Positions 23,169 to 34,449 of a stretch of DNA of 64,000 nucleotides are shown piece by piece; position 1 is the first letter of the stretch, and every line of letters begins with the position of its first letter. The notes beneath the pieces are model-generated. The model saw only the letters and a list, made by a program, of their open reading frames with translations. It was not told the origin of the DNA and searched no databases. Both the position numbers and the translations under genes were made by a program. The stretch is from Heterohyrax brucei (lineage: Eukaryota > Chordata > Mammalia > Hyracoidea > Procaviidae): assembly GCA_028571685.1 (NCBI GenBank), contig CM053142.1, positions 198,020,796 through 198,084,795 on the forward strand, written 5' to 3'.

Positions 23169-23668
23169 ATTGTGTCCTCCCCAAAATAGGTGTAGTCACA
23201 TGATAGGGCCATAATTCTCATATCTTGTGATTGTGCTCCATTTTGTGGTTTTCCTGTGCTGTATGTTAAGTGATTAGGGTAGGACTGTAAGTCCCTTTAT
23301 AAGATCACCTCCCTGCTCCACTGTAAAGGGAGTGTCCCTGGAGTATGGCTTGCCCCACCCTTAATCCTTTTATCCTGCAAGAGATAAAAGGAAAGGGAAG
23401 CAGGCTGAGAATGGGGAACCTCACACCATCAAGCAAGCAGCACCAGGAGAAGAGCACGTCCTTCAGACCTGAGGTTCCTGCACCAAGATGCTCTCTGAAC
23501 AAAGACTGATACAATACCGGACTTTCCTCCAGAGCCGACTAGGGGGAAAGCCTTCCCCTGGAGCAGACACCCTGAATATGGACTTGTAGCCTACCGGATT
23601 CTGTAAGAGTAAACGTTCTTTTGTTAACGCCATCCACTCTGGGGTATTTCTGTTAGCTGACTAAAACA
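23156..23668 (+). mobile_element. Solo LTR, MaLR-like family (copy 4), in ZBED4-like frame
   Basis: 513 bp, starting tgtcatgg and ending actaaaaca. It is flanked by ccgtc at 23151-23155 and ccatc at 23669-23673, a TSD with one mismatch. Removing it restores the expected codon order across the junction (S-P-S before, K-D-S after), so it inserted directly into coding sequence. Confidence 0.9.
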
Positions 23669-24030
23669 CCATCGAAAGACTCACGTACAGAGGAAAACCT
23701 GTGGTCGCTCATGGCCAAGATGAAGATATCTGAGAGAGAAGGCCAATTTACCTGAAGACACAGTGCTGGCCTACTTGGCGGAGGAGGTGGTGGAACACAG
23801 CTGTGACCTGGTGACCTATTGGTTCCTGAAGAAGTCGGCGTGGCTAGCCCTGTCAGCCCTGTCAGCGAGGTTTCTGGGCTGCCCTCCGAGTGCCGTTCCT
23901 CCAGGAAAGCTGTTCAACATATCCACTGAAAACAGTAGCTTTAGCCAATCCAGGCTCATGATGGAACATTTTGAAAAAACTTATCTTTTGTGAAAGTGAA
24001 TCTTCCTTTAATATACTTTCAGTATTGAAA

Positions 24031-24687
24031 TTCCTGATGGAGCTATCAGGCTAAAAAATACTGCCTAGTAGGCTTGTGTCCACCACTGGGCCTGCCACCT
24101 CGGCCTGATGGGGCCATGCAGGACATTGGGAGTGGGCCTCGCTGGTCCCAGTTGGCATGTGACTGTCTAGCTGTGTCATGATCACATGTGCCTTCCTCCC
24201 AGTTCTTCAGGTCAGATGCTGTGGATATATATATTTTTTAAAGAACTTTACTAGACATAGCCTGTCTTGTCAATTATGATGATTATTTAATTCGTAACTT
24301 TAAGTTGTGGGTTAGTAACAGAATGGCAGACAAGATGTGAACACTACTGTTCAGAACTGTAAGGGAGACCTTAGACTTCAGTCAAGCACTGCTTTAATGG
24401 CCGGCAGCAGCTGCGGCGGCTGTCTGCCCTCAGAAGCACTTCCTCCAGGTTCCAGGCCTTCTGCGAATTTGCATTTCCACCCAGATGTAAGGAATCAGTC
24501 TCTGCATTTTTATGGCTCCCCTGCTGATTCTCCTCCTCTCTAACCTAGTTTGGGAACCAGTCCTTTCCTGGTGGGTCTCTGGAGGGTCCCTAACCTGTGG
24601 CCTCCCCTTAGCCTGGTAGCTTGTTAGAGGGGGAGCTTCGCTACAGGGAGCCCTGACGGGAGCTCGGCCTGCCTGCTCCACCAGGAC
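24031..24687. other. Flank of the pseudogene, with a MER5-like fragment
   Basis: 24031-24300 could be ZBED4 3' UTR but was not recognised. 24465-24535 (atttgcatttccacccagat, then ctgcatttt) resembles an MER5-type hAT MITE. No gene was seen. Confidence 0.35.
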
Positions 24688-25060
24688 CGTTGTTAGGTGC
24701 CTTCGAGCTGGTTCTACACTGCACTGCCCAGTCTCATGCCACCCCCACAATCTCTGCTGTGCTGGAGGCCCCTGTCGACAGCCACTGTGTCAAGTCCATC
24801 TCGCCAGCAGTCTTCCTCTTTTCCCAGACCACTGCTAAGCGCAGTGTCCTTCTGCTGGGACTGGTGCCCCATGATAACATGTCCAAAGTATGTAAGACTG
24901 TCTCTCTGACCTTGCTTCTAAGGAACATTCTGGCGGTACATTCTCCAGGACGGGGTTGTGTGTCTTCTGGCATGCCATGGTGTATGCTCAGGCCTTTGCC
25001 AACCTCGTAACTGAAAGGCAGTGCTGGTCCCTTCACCTTCTGTGGTCATCATCCAGCTTC
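24688..25060 (-). mobile_element. RTE LINE 3' fragment
   Basis: In reverse complement it shows the C-terminal coding end (gacatgttatcatggggcac region near 24880) and the 3' tail near 24690 (ttaggtgccttcgagctgg on the + strand). Confidence 0.7.
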
Positions 25061-26589
25061 AGTGTGCGTATGAGCCAGGGGAAGATACCTGGCCTTGAAT
25101 CAGGTGTCTCGGGGGCTTATTCTTCTTGGGCCGTACATAATAAACCCATACACCTTTTCCTAGGGAGTGTGAATTCTAGTGGGGGAGACAGATGACAAGC
25201 CAGTCAATACATGATACGCCAGAGAAAAACCGACTCTGTAAAGAGAATGACAGATGTTGGGGTGCTAGTCTACACAGCTTCTGGAAGCAGGTGGCACTGG
25301 GGCGAAGAGCTGAAGGAGGTGGCAGAATGAAGCAGAGATGTCTGGGGAAGAGCATCCGGGCAAAGGAGACAGTGAAAATGCCTGGGGCGCGAGGCATCAA
25401 GGACAGTGGGATCGAGGGAGAGGAGGCCAGGTGAGAGGGTGACAGGAGCTAGTGCGGGCCATGTTGCAGTCATTGTCTCTGTAAAAACGGGAAGGAAGCG
25501 GGCTGGAGGCTGTCGGTGGAGGCGGGGCGTCAGCACAGCGGGCGGGGAGGAGGCCCCTTCATCTAGACCAGGGGTCGGCAATGTATTCCATAAAAGGTGA
25601 GGTAGTTCCTGTTTCCAGCCTAGGGGGCTTCATGGGCTCAGGCACAGCTTGTCAGCTCTGCTGGTGAACTGGCCAAACACACGGGTGGGTGTGGGTGCGG
25701 GTGTGTTGCAGGGCTGGTGTGTTGCCCGCTGCTGTGGAGACAGCAAACTCTAACAGAAGGACGCTGAGCCCAGCCCCGCCCATCTCCGTGGTCACTGGTC
25801 CGCGCTTGGGTCATCTGGTCTCAAAGAGATCTCCTCATTTTCGCAGACCCTGTATGTCATCAAACATGCCATTTCTTTCTAACAATTAGTCTTTCCTGAT
25901 GACATGTCCAGAAACAGCAAGATGAAGCTTCCAGATCCTTCCATGCAACGTTGTGGCTTTATTTTAGACTACAGTTTGGATTTCAAGTAACTTTCACATG
26001 ATAATACGTGGAGGGTTATTCCGAAACGCATCCACCCTGGCACCTGGGCTGAACAAGGGCGGGTGGTATGTGGCCCGCTGCCAAAGACACCGACAACCAA
26101 AGCCTGCCACTGTGGGGAGTCAGGTGGCACCGAGGAGCTAGGGTCCACCAGGGAGAGGCACACTCTTCCCAAGGAGATGCGATGATGAGGAAATCACAGG
26201 TTGTGCTAAGGTCCTAAGCTCTCACCTGCTGGTCGGTGAGGGCGAGTCAGGCCCACGGGCCCAGCAGCAGAGGAGTGGGGCGGGCAGGGCGAGCTGGGGT
26301 GATCTAACAAGGAAAGCAGGAGGAGCAGACTGGAAGGTTCCCAGCCCAGCGGTGCACGTCCTGACTTGTATTATTCAACTAAAACAGTAACCTGAACGAA
26401 GGATTTCCTGGTTATTACATTCAAACTTTTAAAGTGGATGTTTCCTTTCTGTGCTAGAGTGCTGCGGTCTGGAACAGGGGCCACACGAGGGGCCACGTGC
26501 AGCCCAAAACTGATTCGCTCAGCAGACAACACAAACAGGAGGTTTTATTGTAAAAGCCAAGAAGAGCCTGATTCCTAGGTGACAAAGTC
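25061..26589. other. Unassigned, with a possible hAT MITE
   Basis: 25565-25690 begins accaggggtcggcaa and continues with ccataaaagg, a start typical of hAT-Charlie MITEs. A related-looking piece with tggcccgctgcc near 26068 may be another MITE end. The rest is unassigned, with no coding support. Confidence 0.35.
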
Positions 26590-27372
26590 CTTGCTCCCCG
26601 ATGCCCCGCAGCCCAGTTCCTGCTCGGAAGCCCTCCACCTCCTTTAGCCCCTACCCTCGCCCCGCGGCTTTCTGGCCACCCAGCTCCCACTGGACCGCAG
26701 GTTTAAGGGCTTCAGCAGAACGGAGGCGCAGACAGGACAGCGGGAGGCACTGGTGCGCAGTTAGCGGCGACTACGGCAGGGTCTGAGGGGCAGGTGAGCA
26801 GCCGCCCGGGGCGGCGCACAACCGCACAGCGCCGGTGCGGACACCCGGGGCCAGCTGCGCGCGTTGCGGGGAGCGCCGTGCACCGCTGAGGCGGGGGCTC
26901 CGGGTGAACAGACGCGCACACACCTGCTGCCTCCACTAGCGCCTCAGCCCTGCGGCGGACTCGACTTCCAGGCCGGCACTGCGCGGCGGGCCCACATGGG
27001 ACGGCCCCGCGAGCGCACGCCTGCTGCTCCCGCCGCCTGGATCCCGGGATCCTGCGCGCGCCCGCCGCTTCGGGTCGGCCGGAAACCCCGCGGCGACCGT
27101 TGAGTGGGCGCGGGGCCGCCACCAACGGCCGGGCGGAGAAGAAACCGCGGGCGGCGTCCTTGGTTTCCTCCCGCGCCTCCCCTGCCGTCCCCCGGCCCGT
27201 CTCTCTGTCCCCCGCTTCCTGTCCCACCCCGCGGCGCCAGGCTAGGTCGCAGCCCGCAGGGCGCCGACGGAGACTGCCGGCACTGCGCCTGCGCCCTCTG
27301 GCACTGTCCGCGCAGCTCGGCTTAGGCGGGGCCCGGGGGCGTGGCTTCGTGCGAAGGGGGTGACACGGTCGG

Positions 27373-27380
27373 TGACGTCA
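27373..27380. promoter_or_regulatory. Perfect CRE (CREB/ATF site)
   Basis: A palindromic TGACGTCA within the CpG island. Such a site upstream of a TATA-less start commonly binds CREB/ATF proteins. Binding here is inferred from the sequence only. Confidence 0.6.
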
Positions 27381-27577
27381 TGAGGGCGGTCCCTGGTGGG
27401 GCGTTGCTCCGTTCGGCGGCCCCGTCTAGCGGGAGGGGGCAGGGGCGTGGCTTCGCCTGGACAACCGTCTCGGGGGCGGGGCCTCGGAGGCGGCTGCGCC
27501 TCGTCGGGCTGTGGCTTTCCGGGGGCCGGGCCTGGTCGGCTGCCGTGTCGGGGGCGGGCCCGGGGGCGGGGCTGCGT

Positions 27578-27608
<31 letters not shown>

Positions 27609-27655
27609 GCGCGCGGGGGCGCGGGGGCGCGGGGGCGCGGGGGCGCGGGTCCGGG
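27578..27655 (+). repeat. GGC triplet run and G-rich 8-bp repeat
   Basis: A run of about nine GGC triplets (27580-27607) is followed by about five copies of gcgggggc-type units to 27650. Repeated G-tracts on the + strand could form G-quadruplexes and promote R-loops near a transcription start. Confidence 0.7.
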
Positions 27656-27822
27656 CCTGGGCGGGGCGGGCTGCGTCCGGCGGCGGCGTCGCGGGCCAGC
27701 GGGTGCGGGAGGGGCGCGGGGGCGAGACAAAGCCGCGGCTAATGAATGGGAGCGCGTCTGTCGGAGGCGTCCATCAGTCCGCAGCCGGACGGGAGGTGCG
27801 CCGGGGCGAGCCTGAGGCCCAG
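27600..27822 (+). other. Candidate first exon (non-coding) with splice donor
   Basis: A consensus donor (cag/gtgagt) lies at 27822/27823 at the downstream side of the CpG island, the usual position for the end of exon 1. The start is unknown and is placed roughly after the GC boxes. No convincing start codon context was found in it. The call rests on the donor and the island only. Confidence 0.35.
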
Positions 27823-28520
27823 GTGAGTGCGCGGGGCTGCGGGGGGACGACCGGTCCCCTCGGCTCTGGCCGCGCCGGGCGTCTCGGAGGCCGCGAGCCG
27901 AGCGGCGGCCCGGGCCGAGAGTGGGGCTCGGAGGCTGGGGCTGCGGGCCGGCGGGCGCCCGTGGCTAGGCCGGGGCCGGGGCCGCCGGCTCCATTGTCTG
28001 GGCCGGGCCAGCCCGCGGGCGCGCGGCCTCCGGGGCCGCGACCTGCCAGACGCGGGCCGGCCGGGCCGGCTCGGTGCAGGCGGTCCCCCGGCCCGGTCCT
28101 TGGCCCGGCGGCCCGGCTCCGGGCCTCCTGGCCCCTGGCAGCTGACAGCTGGCGCGCAGTGGAGACGCTCGCTCGGGTCGCTGCCCCCCAGTCCTCGTCG
28201 CTGGAGTCGTGGGCAGCCCGGTTCCGCGCCCCCAGCGCCAGCTGAGAAAGTTGGGGTGGACCAGGCGGTGCCGGTCAGGCCTCCGGGCCCAGCCAGAGCG
28301 CAGTGCGGGGCTCCCGGTGGCCAAGTTCGGGGCCGAACCCGCTTTGTCTCGGCCAGGCCTGGCTTCCTCCCGGGCCTGACAGCCGCGTGCTGCGATCGCA
28401 GCTGCGGAGCCGCCGGTCCCGGGACTGGGGGCGATGACTTCCTCCGAGGGCGGGGTCCTCGCGGACAGCGTCCGGGCCCGAGTGGGGCGCCCAGCCAGCG
28501 GGGCATATCGCCCGAAGTAG

Positions 28521-29933
28521 GCCCCCTCTGGGGAACTCCCTCACAAGTCGGGTTGGAAGACTCTCTAGATGCATTTCGTGTTTCTTCGCATTTCCAGTGA
28601 GAGCCAATCAGGAGCCTTAGTTCAATCTGTCTTAGGAAACAAACAGACCAGTTGACTGTGGCAGCCCTTTGGTTATTGTATCTGGTTTTTCAGAGAAGCT
28701 GTTAAATGTACCTACTGAAAATATGAACTAAGTGACCTGTCCTGATTTCTTTTTCCCGGTTATCCTTGCCGGGGTCGTTTTCCTGCCTCTCTGCCGGTTC
28801 TGGCGTGACCCGCACCCCCCCATCCCCACGAGAACTGCCCGCGGGGCTCCCTCCTGTTTTCTCCCTGTTCTGAGTGACTTGTCACCAGACACCTGCCAGC
28901 CTGCGCCACCAGAGGAGCTGCTCTTTGGCTTCTGGTGTTTGTGAAAAGGGAAGTCGTTTGTTTTGAAGCTGACCCTGGTCAGGTGAAGTGCAGGTTTTGA
29001 AAAGCCAGCTTTAGACATTTGCAGCAGTCGCCCTTAAAGTGCGGGCACCCTGATGGCTTCGGCTCTAGAAATAGTGATCTTTGATAAGTGTTCTCTGTGT
29101 CATGGTGATAACATTAGGGGACTAGGGAGCGAGCATCTCGCTGACAGTATGTTTGGAAGTGTCTGCTGTAGATAAGTCGGTTTCAGTGCGGAATTAATTC
29201 TGCTGACAGAACAGGGTTATGGAGCGAGAAGTCCATGCAGGAGCTGACGCCTTCTGTAAGCCTGGAGCAGACGACATCTGTTTTCCTGTCTGCCTTCTCT
29301 CAGCCGAGTGTCCAGCCCAGGTGAACAGGTGTCTTGGGCTTCTTGCAAGGTTCCCGGGGCTCTGGGGCAGGAGACAGTCTCCAGTATTCAGAACTAAACA
29401 GACCTTTAGTCCCCTTGGCAGGGATCACGGTGACCTTAGCCTGCCTCAGCCGTGTCCCCCGCTGCCCCCCACATGCCATTTGTTCTGGTTAATTCCTGGG
29501 GACAGTGGTTGAGGCTTTGGGGTGTGAAAACTGAGCTCCTTACAACAGGCCTTCCAGCCTTGGAAGAAACCCTTCAGACAGTCCGAGGTTTGTACTGTTG
29601 CTGAGAACTGGCATTTCCACACCAGACAAACTGAATCAGAACCTGCGTTTTAACCAGCTCCCCGCTGATGCTGGTGTATGTGTGTAACTCACGGGAACTC
29701 AGAAAGTTCTCAGCAGGGAGTCAGGCCAGAACTGAGCTGTTGGAAGCCCTGCTGTCAGGTGGCTGCCTGCAGAGGAGAGGCTGGAGAGGAGGCTGAGCTG
29801 AGCACCCAGCGCGCCTCACGCCTGCAGAAGGCTCTCAGCACAGTGTTAGGACACTTGATTGAACCCTGTCTGTGCAGAGGGGTCAGCGCGCACTGTTGGT
29901 TCAGTGAGAGACCCGTGGACGTGTGTTTTTCAG
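28521..29933. other. Unassigned, possible first intron, with a MER5-like fragment
   Basis: No exon or ORF was supported. 29590-29670 (actggcatttccacaccaga, then aatcagaacctgcgtttt) resembles an MER5-type MITE. Confidence 0.35.
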
Positions 29934-30003
29934 ATCGGTGTCCAGTCCGTGATTTGGAGCCTGGATGGAGCTGGAAGGTGGAGCCACGGAAGCACCAAGT
30001 CCC
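29934..30003 (+). other. Candidate 70-nt exon with possible start codon
   Basis: A pyrimidine-rich acceptor (gtgtttttcag) ends at 29933 and a strong donor (gtaagt) begins at 30004. An ATG at 29965 with G at +4 opens 13 codons that end exactly at the donor (MELEGGATEAPSP), so the intron phase would be 0. It lies 2.1 kb downstream of the CpG-island donor on the same strand. No known protein start was recognised, and no further coding exon was found downstream in the window. Confidence 0.35.
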
Positions 30004-30464
30004 GTAAGTGGTCCTGGTCTGCGTGGTCCGTCTCCGCACCCTGCTGTCCGGTGGCGTCTCTGCCTGGCGTCAGCGTCGTTCCTTTCTGAACTTCTGGCCT
30101 GACTTCCTTCTGCTCAGTGTGACAGTGGCCTTGCAGGTGGAGGGAAGCAGCTGGGTGGCTACTAGGCAGGATGACTAGGAATGGGATGTTGTTACTGGGT
30201 GGCGTTAAGTCAGTTCTGACTTATAGCGGATGGGATGGAGGGACTCACTGGGAGACCTGGGGAGAGTGCCTCTCTGCCCGCAGGTCCTGGCCCCAGGTCA
30301 GCGCCCTTGCTGCCAGCCTTGCTTCTCCTGCACCCCCTGCACAGAGCTGACCAGAAGGGCAGGGCTTACAGTTCTGATTACAGTATCATTGTCAAGTCAG
30401 TGTTACATCTGGGCGACAAAAGCCAGGGAATCGAGTGTTGTCTTCTGCATTTTGTGGAAATCGT
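30004..30464. other. Unassigned
   Basis: A very short AfroSINE-tail-like piece lies at about 30190-30230 (gtggcgttaagtcagttctg). Otherwise no feature was seen. Confidence 0.3.
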
Positions 30465-30625
30465 GGTGGCGTAGTGGTTAAGTGCTGTGGCTGCTAAACA
30501 GAGGGTCAGCAGTTGGCACCTGCAGGTGCTCCCTGGAAGCTGTGGGGCACTTCTGCTCTGTCCTCTGGAGGGTCACTGTGAGTTGGAATCCGCTCGATGA
30601 CAGTGGATTTGGGTTGATTTATTTT
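30465..30625 (+). mobile_element. AfroSINE
   Basis: Full-length copy: gtggtggcgtagtggttaag, gctgctaaac, gctccctggaagctg, ctctgtcctctggagggtca, ttggaatccgctcgatg. Confidence 0.9.
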
Positions 30626-30714
30626 AGGACTGGGGGAAAATAGCTTTGCGCTCTGAAGCTCTTACCTACATTTTCTCTTGTGGTAAACATGTCCTTGTTC
30701 TTAGGGGCTGTGTG

Positions 30715-31235
30715 GTAGGTAGCTTCCTCTTTTTTGCTGACCTTCTGCTCTGCCAAGCGTGATGTCCTTTTCCTGGGACTGATCCCTCCTGACAACATGT
30801 TTGAAGTATGTCAGAGGCAGTCTCGCCATCTCTGCTTCCGGGGAGCACTCTGGTTGTACTTCCTCCAGAACAGAACCCTTTACTCTTTTGGCGTTCCATG
30901 GTACATTCAGCGTTCTCCAGCACCACACTTCAAAGGTGTGAATTCCTCTTCTGCGTTCTTGCATGCATTCAATGGGATTGAAAATGCACTGGCTTGGGTC
31001 AGACACACCTTAGTCTTTAAGGTGACGTCTTGCTTTCCAACACTTCCAAGAGGTCATTTGCAGCAGATTTGTCCCCTGCAGTGCCTGTTTTGATTTCCTG
31101 ACTGCTGCTTCCATGGGCTTTGATTGTGGACCCGGGTGAAATAAAGTCCTTCCCAACGTAAATCTTTTCTCCCCGTGTCACAGTGTTGCGTGCTGGTCCG
31201 GTGGTGAGTCTGGTCTTCTCCGTGGGGGTGCACTC
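30715..31235 (-). mobile_element. RTE LINE 3' fragment (RTE-3)
   Basis: In reverse complement it carries the C-terminal RTE coding region (an LEEVQPECSPEA-type segment near 30840) through the lower-coordinate edge at 30715. The RTE 3' tail is missing or decayed. The 5' part is truncated near 31235. Confidence 0.75.
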
Positions 31236-32514
31236 CCTGCTGAAGCTGTGGTCTCCGATTTTCCCCGGCAGTGAGCAAGGCTGCGTTGAAAAGCCGGGCG
31301 CTGTCAGCCCTCTCCTGCCGCTCCCCCTCAGGGCAGGGACCTCTGGCTCCAGCACTGACCCCGTGGCTTGGGCTCCCTCCATGCCCCGATCTTCTGTGCC
31401 CTTGTCCTGCCTCACCCCACTTTTCGTCCCTGGGTATTTGTTCATTTGCCCCACTTCGTATCTTTCGTGTGCTAGTGCGGATCTCGGTCGTTCAGGTTCC
31501 TGAAGCTACAAGTAGGGAGAGGCTAGAACTAGAACGTCTGTGAGGAGGAGAGGGGCTTTCCTGGTGGGAGACAGGTGCCTGCTTCTGACTGAGGTGCTTT
31601 TACATCTGCCCCACATCTGGCCTGTGTTACCCGCCGGGGCAGTTTGTGCAGGACCGCCCTGTCCTGGGAGAGCTCTGCCAGCTGGGGGTGGACATAGATG
31701 AGAGCAGAGGAAGGGACCCTGTGGGTGCTCTGCAGGACGGAGAGCCCTGTAGGCAGAGCGGACACAGAGGCCAGTGTCTTCGGGAGGCCTCTTGGGGAGG
31801 GGGACATCTGAGCCCAGCCCTGCGAGGTCGGGGCAGCAGCCGGGGCAGCGGCCCGAGATGAGTGGTACTGTGGAGTGTGGTGGGAAGCCCCCAGGAGCAG
31901 GGTCGCGCTAGTTCCGGCTTCCCGGGCCACACCAGCTCCTGTGTCTTCCCCTGGCAGGCTGCAGTCAGTCCTGGGTTGGAGACGACTCCGTGCCCCTTGT
32001 GTCTGTGGGAGGAGCAGGCAGCGCCTGGCCCGGGGCGCCACCCTGTGGCTCGGCCTCTCCTTCCCTTCGCTGCTGCAGACCCATTGGTGGCTGGTGGGAG
32101 GGTTGCCGTCTGGTCACTCTGTGCGCCTGCTGCTGAGAAAGTGGCACTGGGAATGGCGTGCCGTTCACGGCGGTCCGGTTACCAGCTCGGGTGGGGTCTG
32201 ATCCCAGTTCTGCCTGTGAAAGGTCACCTTCCAGCCTCTTCAGCAGGCTGAGCTGCAGTGACAACACTGTCCCTGGTGGACCGCCTGGGTGTCCAGAGGG
32301 AAGCACGCAGCAAGCATGCACAGAGCAGGCCGGATGCCCCAGCAATGGGATCCAGGGTGTCCGGGGACAGAGGGACAGCCGGCTGTGCTGTGGCCTGTTT
32401 GCCCGCTCTGCAGTGCGGTTCACCCTCGGGCAGCCTTGGGGCACCCTTTGGTGTGTTCCGTCCTCTGGGGTTTCTCACCGCATCTCCCGGAGTAGCTCTG
32501 GTTCCGCGCTGCTG
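31236..32514. other. GC-rich unassigned region
   Basis: Many stop-poor frames occur on both strands, but none shows a domain or codon-like structure. No CpG-island-level CpG density and no recognised exon were found. Confidence 0.3.
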
Positions 32515-34445
32515 TTTTAGTGCCCTCGAGTTGTAGTGGCCTTGTGCACAACAGACCGAAACACTGCCTGGTCCTGCACCGCGCCCACGAGTGCTGTCTG
32601 CGTCAGCGCCGTGCTGCAGCCAGGGTGTCAGTCCTTCTCCCTGAGGGTCTCCTCTTTGTCGCTGACCCTCCACTCTGCCAAGCATAATGTCCTGCTCTGG
32701 TGATTGATCCCTGGTGACAGTATGTCCCAAGTATGTATGACAGTCTCACCATCTCTTTGCTTCCAGGGAGCACTCTGGTTGTACTTCTTCCAGAGCAGAT
32801 TGATTGGTTCTTTTGGTGGTCCGTCGTACATTCGATGTTCGTCTCCAACACCACAGTTCAAAGGCATCCCTTCTTCTTCCGTCTTCCTTGTTCACTGTCC
32901 CGCTTTCGCATGTACGTGATGAGACTGAAGGCACTGTGGCTTGGGAAAACCACACCCTAGTCTTCCAGGTGACATCTTTCTTTACATTTTAACACTTTAA
33001 AGAGATCCTTTGCAGTAGATTTTCCCAGTGCAATGCATCTTTAGATTTTTGGACTGCTGCTTCCATGGGCGTTGATTGTGGAACCAAGTAAAATGAAGTC
33101 TTTGACAATTTCAATCCTTTTTCCATTTATCAGGAAGTTGCTTGTACAGTTTTGAAGATTTTTGTATTGTTGATGTTGAAGTGCAATCCATACTGAAGGC
33201 TGTGGTCTTTGACCTTCCTCAGAAGATGTTTCAAATCCTCTTAAGTCCCAGTAAGCAGGGTTGTGTCATCTGCGTGGCACAGGTTATTAAAGAGCCATCC
33301 TCCAATGCTGATGCCTTGTTCTTCTTCTTATAATCTAGCTTCTCAGGTTATTTTCTAGGTAAACAGATTGAAAAGGTGTGGTGAAAGGATACAACCCTGA
33401 CACACACCTTTCCTGACTTTAAACCATGCAGTGGCCCCTTGTTCTGTTTGCATAACTGCCTCTTGATCCACATACAGATTCCTGATGAGCACAGTTAAAT
33501 GTTCTGGAATTCCCATTCTCTGCAATGTTAGCCATAATTTGTTATGGTCCACACAGTCAAATGCCTTTGCAGAGTCAATGAAACACAGGTAAACATCTTT
33601 CTGGTGTTTTCTGCTTTCAGCCCGGAGCCGTCTGACATCAGCAGCATCCCTGGTTCCACGTCCTCTTCTGAATCCAGCTTCAGTTTCTGGCAGTTCCTTG
33701 TCAATATACTGCTGCAACGGCTTTTGAATGATCTTCAGCAAACTTTTACTTGCATGTGAGGCTAATAATTATTGTTTGATAATTTCTGCATTTGGTTGGA
33801 TCAGCTTTCTTAGGAATGGGCCTAATATGGACCTCTTCCAGTCAGTTGAGTAGCTGTCCTCCAAATTTCCTGTCATAGATGAGTGAGCACTTCCAGAGCG
33901 TCATGTGTTTGCTGAAACATCTCAGCTGGTGTTCCATCAGTCCTGGAGCCTTGTTTTCGCCAGGGCCTTCAGTGCAGCTTCCCCTTCTTCCTTGAGTACC
34001 ATCAGTTCCTGATCACACGCTGCCTCTTGGAGTATTTGAACGTTGGCTTTCTTTCTGGGCTAATGACTGTGTGTATTCCTTCCATCTTCTTTTGCTGCTT
34101 CCTGAGCCATTTAATATTTTCCTGGGGAAACCTTCACTGTTGTGACTTGGGGCTTGACTTGCTTCTTCAGTTCTTTTCAGCTTGCAAAATGCAGAGCGTG
34201 TTCTTTCGATCTTCTGTCTCCAGCCCTTTGTACGTGTCATTATAATACTTGGTCTTCTCGAGCCGCCCTTTGAAATCTGCAGTTCTTTTGCTTTTGCTCT
34301 GTCTACTCACCATCCAGGAACAAGTTTCAGAGTCTCTTCTGACATCTCTTTTGGTGTTTTCTATCCAGTCTTTTAAACAACCTCTTGCTTTCCTTGCGGA
34401 TGATGTCTTCAGTGTCATCCCATAGCACATCTGGTCTTTGGTCAT
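32515..34445 (-). mobile_element. RTE LINE body (RTE-4)
   Basis: In reverse complement: a late endonuclease/linker region (34440 to about 33990), RT (34000-33350), C-terminus and a complete 3' tail at 32515. RT landmarks include an EAGFRRGRGTRDA segment and CFIDSAKAFDCVDHNK near 33550-33600, then CQGCILSPHLFNL near 33360. There are few stops in the RT, so it is younger than RTE-1. The upstream endonuclease is missing and the element abuts an oppositely oriented RTE 5' UTR at 34450. Confidence 0.85.
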
Positions 34446-34449
34446 TTGT

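Larger units (their letters stand above)
18930..24030 (+). pseudogene. ZBED4: ZBED4-like pseudogene (four-BED-finger, hAT-derived protein)
   Basis: ZBED4 is a nuclear BED zinc-finger protein derived from a domesticated hAT transposase, with its coding region in one exon in human. Here the parts lie in order: a start-proximal segment (about 18955-19285) with frameshifts near 18980 and 19175; a non-homologous insert (about 19290-20390); the rest of BED1 and the linker (20440-20889); BED2 with a frameshift near 20885 and an in-frame TGA at 20934 replacing an expected CGA Arg codon; a long open section (20982-23155); a solo LTR (23156-23668); and a C-terminal segment (23669-24030) with a further frameshift near 23725. 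It cannot make full-length ZBED4. It may be a retrocopy or a decayed duplicate. No poly(A) tail was seen, so the origin is open. Confidence 0.85.
26590..28520. promoter_or_regulatory. CpG island, TATA-less promoter region
   Basis: About 1.9 kb is GC-rich and dense in undepleted CpG, unlike the rest of the window. It holds GC boxes (gggggcggggcc near 27472, cgggggcggggct near 27561, gggcggggcggg near 27660), an NRF1-like ctgcgcctgcgcc near 27286, and a palindromic CRE at 27373-27380. There is no TATA box near the likely start region. This is typical of housekeeping or developmental promoters and may fire in both directions. Long open frames on both strands within the island reflect lack of AT-rich stops and are not called as genes. 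Confidence 0.8.

Noticed and set aside
18955..24030. ZBED6 in place of ZBED4
   Set aside because: Sequence around BED3/BED4 and the linker follows ZBED4. ZBED6 has two BED fingers and a different N-terminus.
27242..28600. Several frames of 160-257 codons on both strands
   Set aside because: They lie in a CpG island where stop codons are rare. They are Arg/Gly/Pro/Ala-rich, overlap each other and show no domain.
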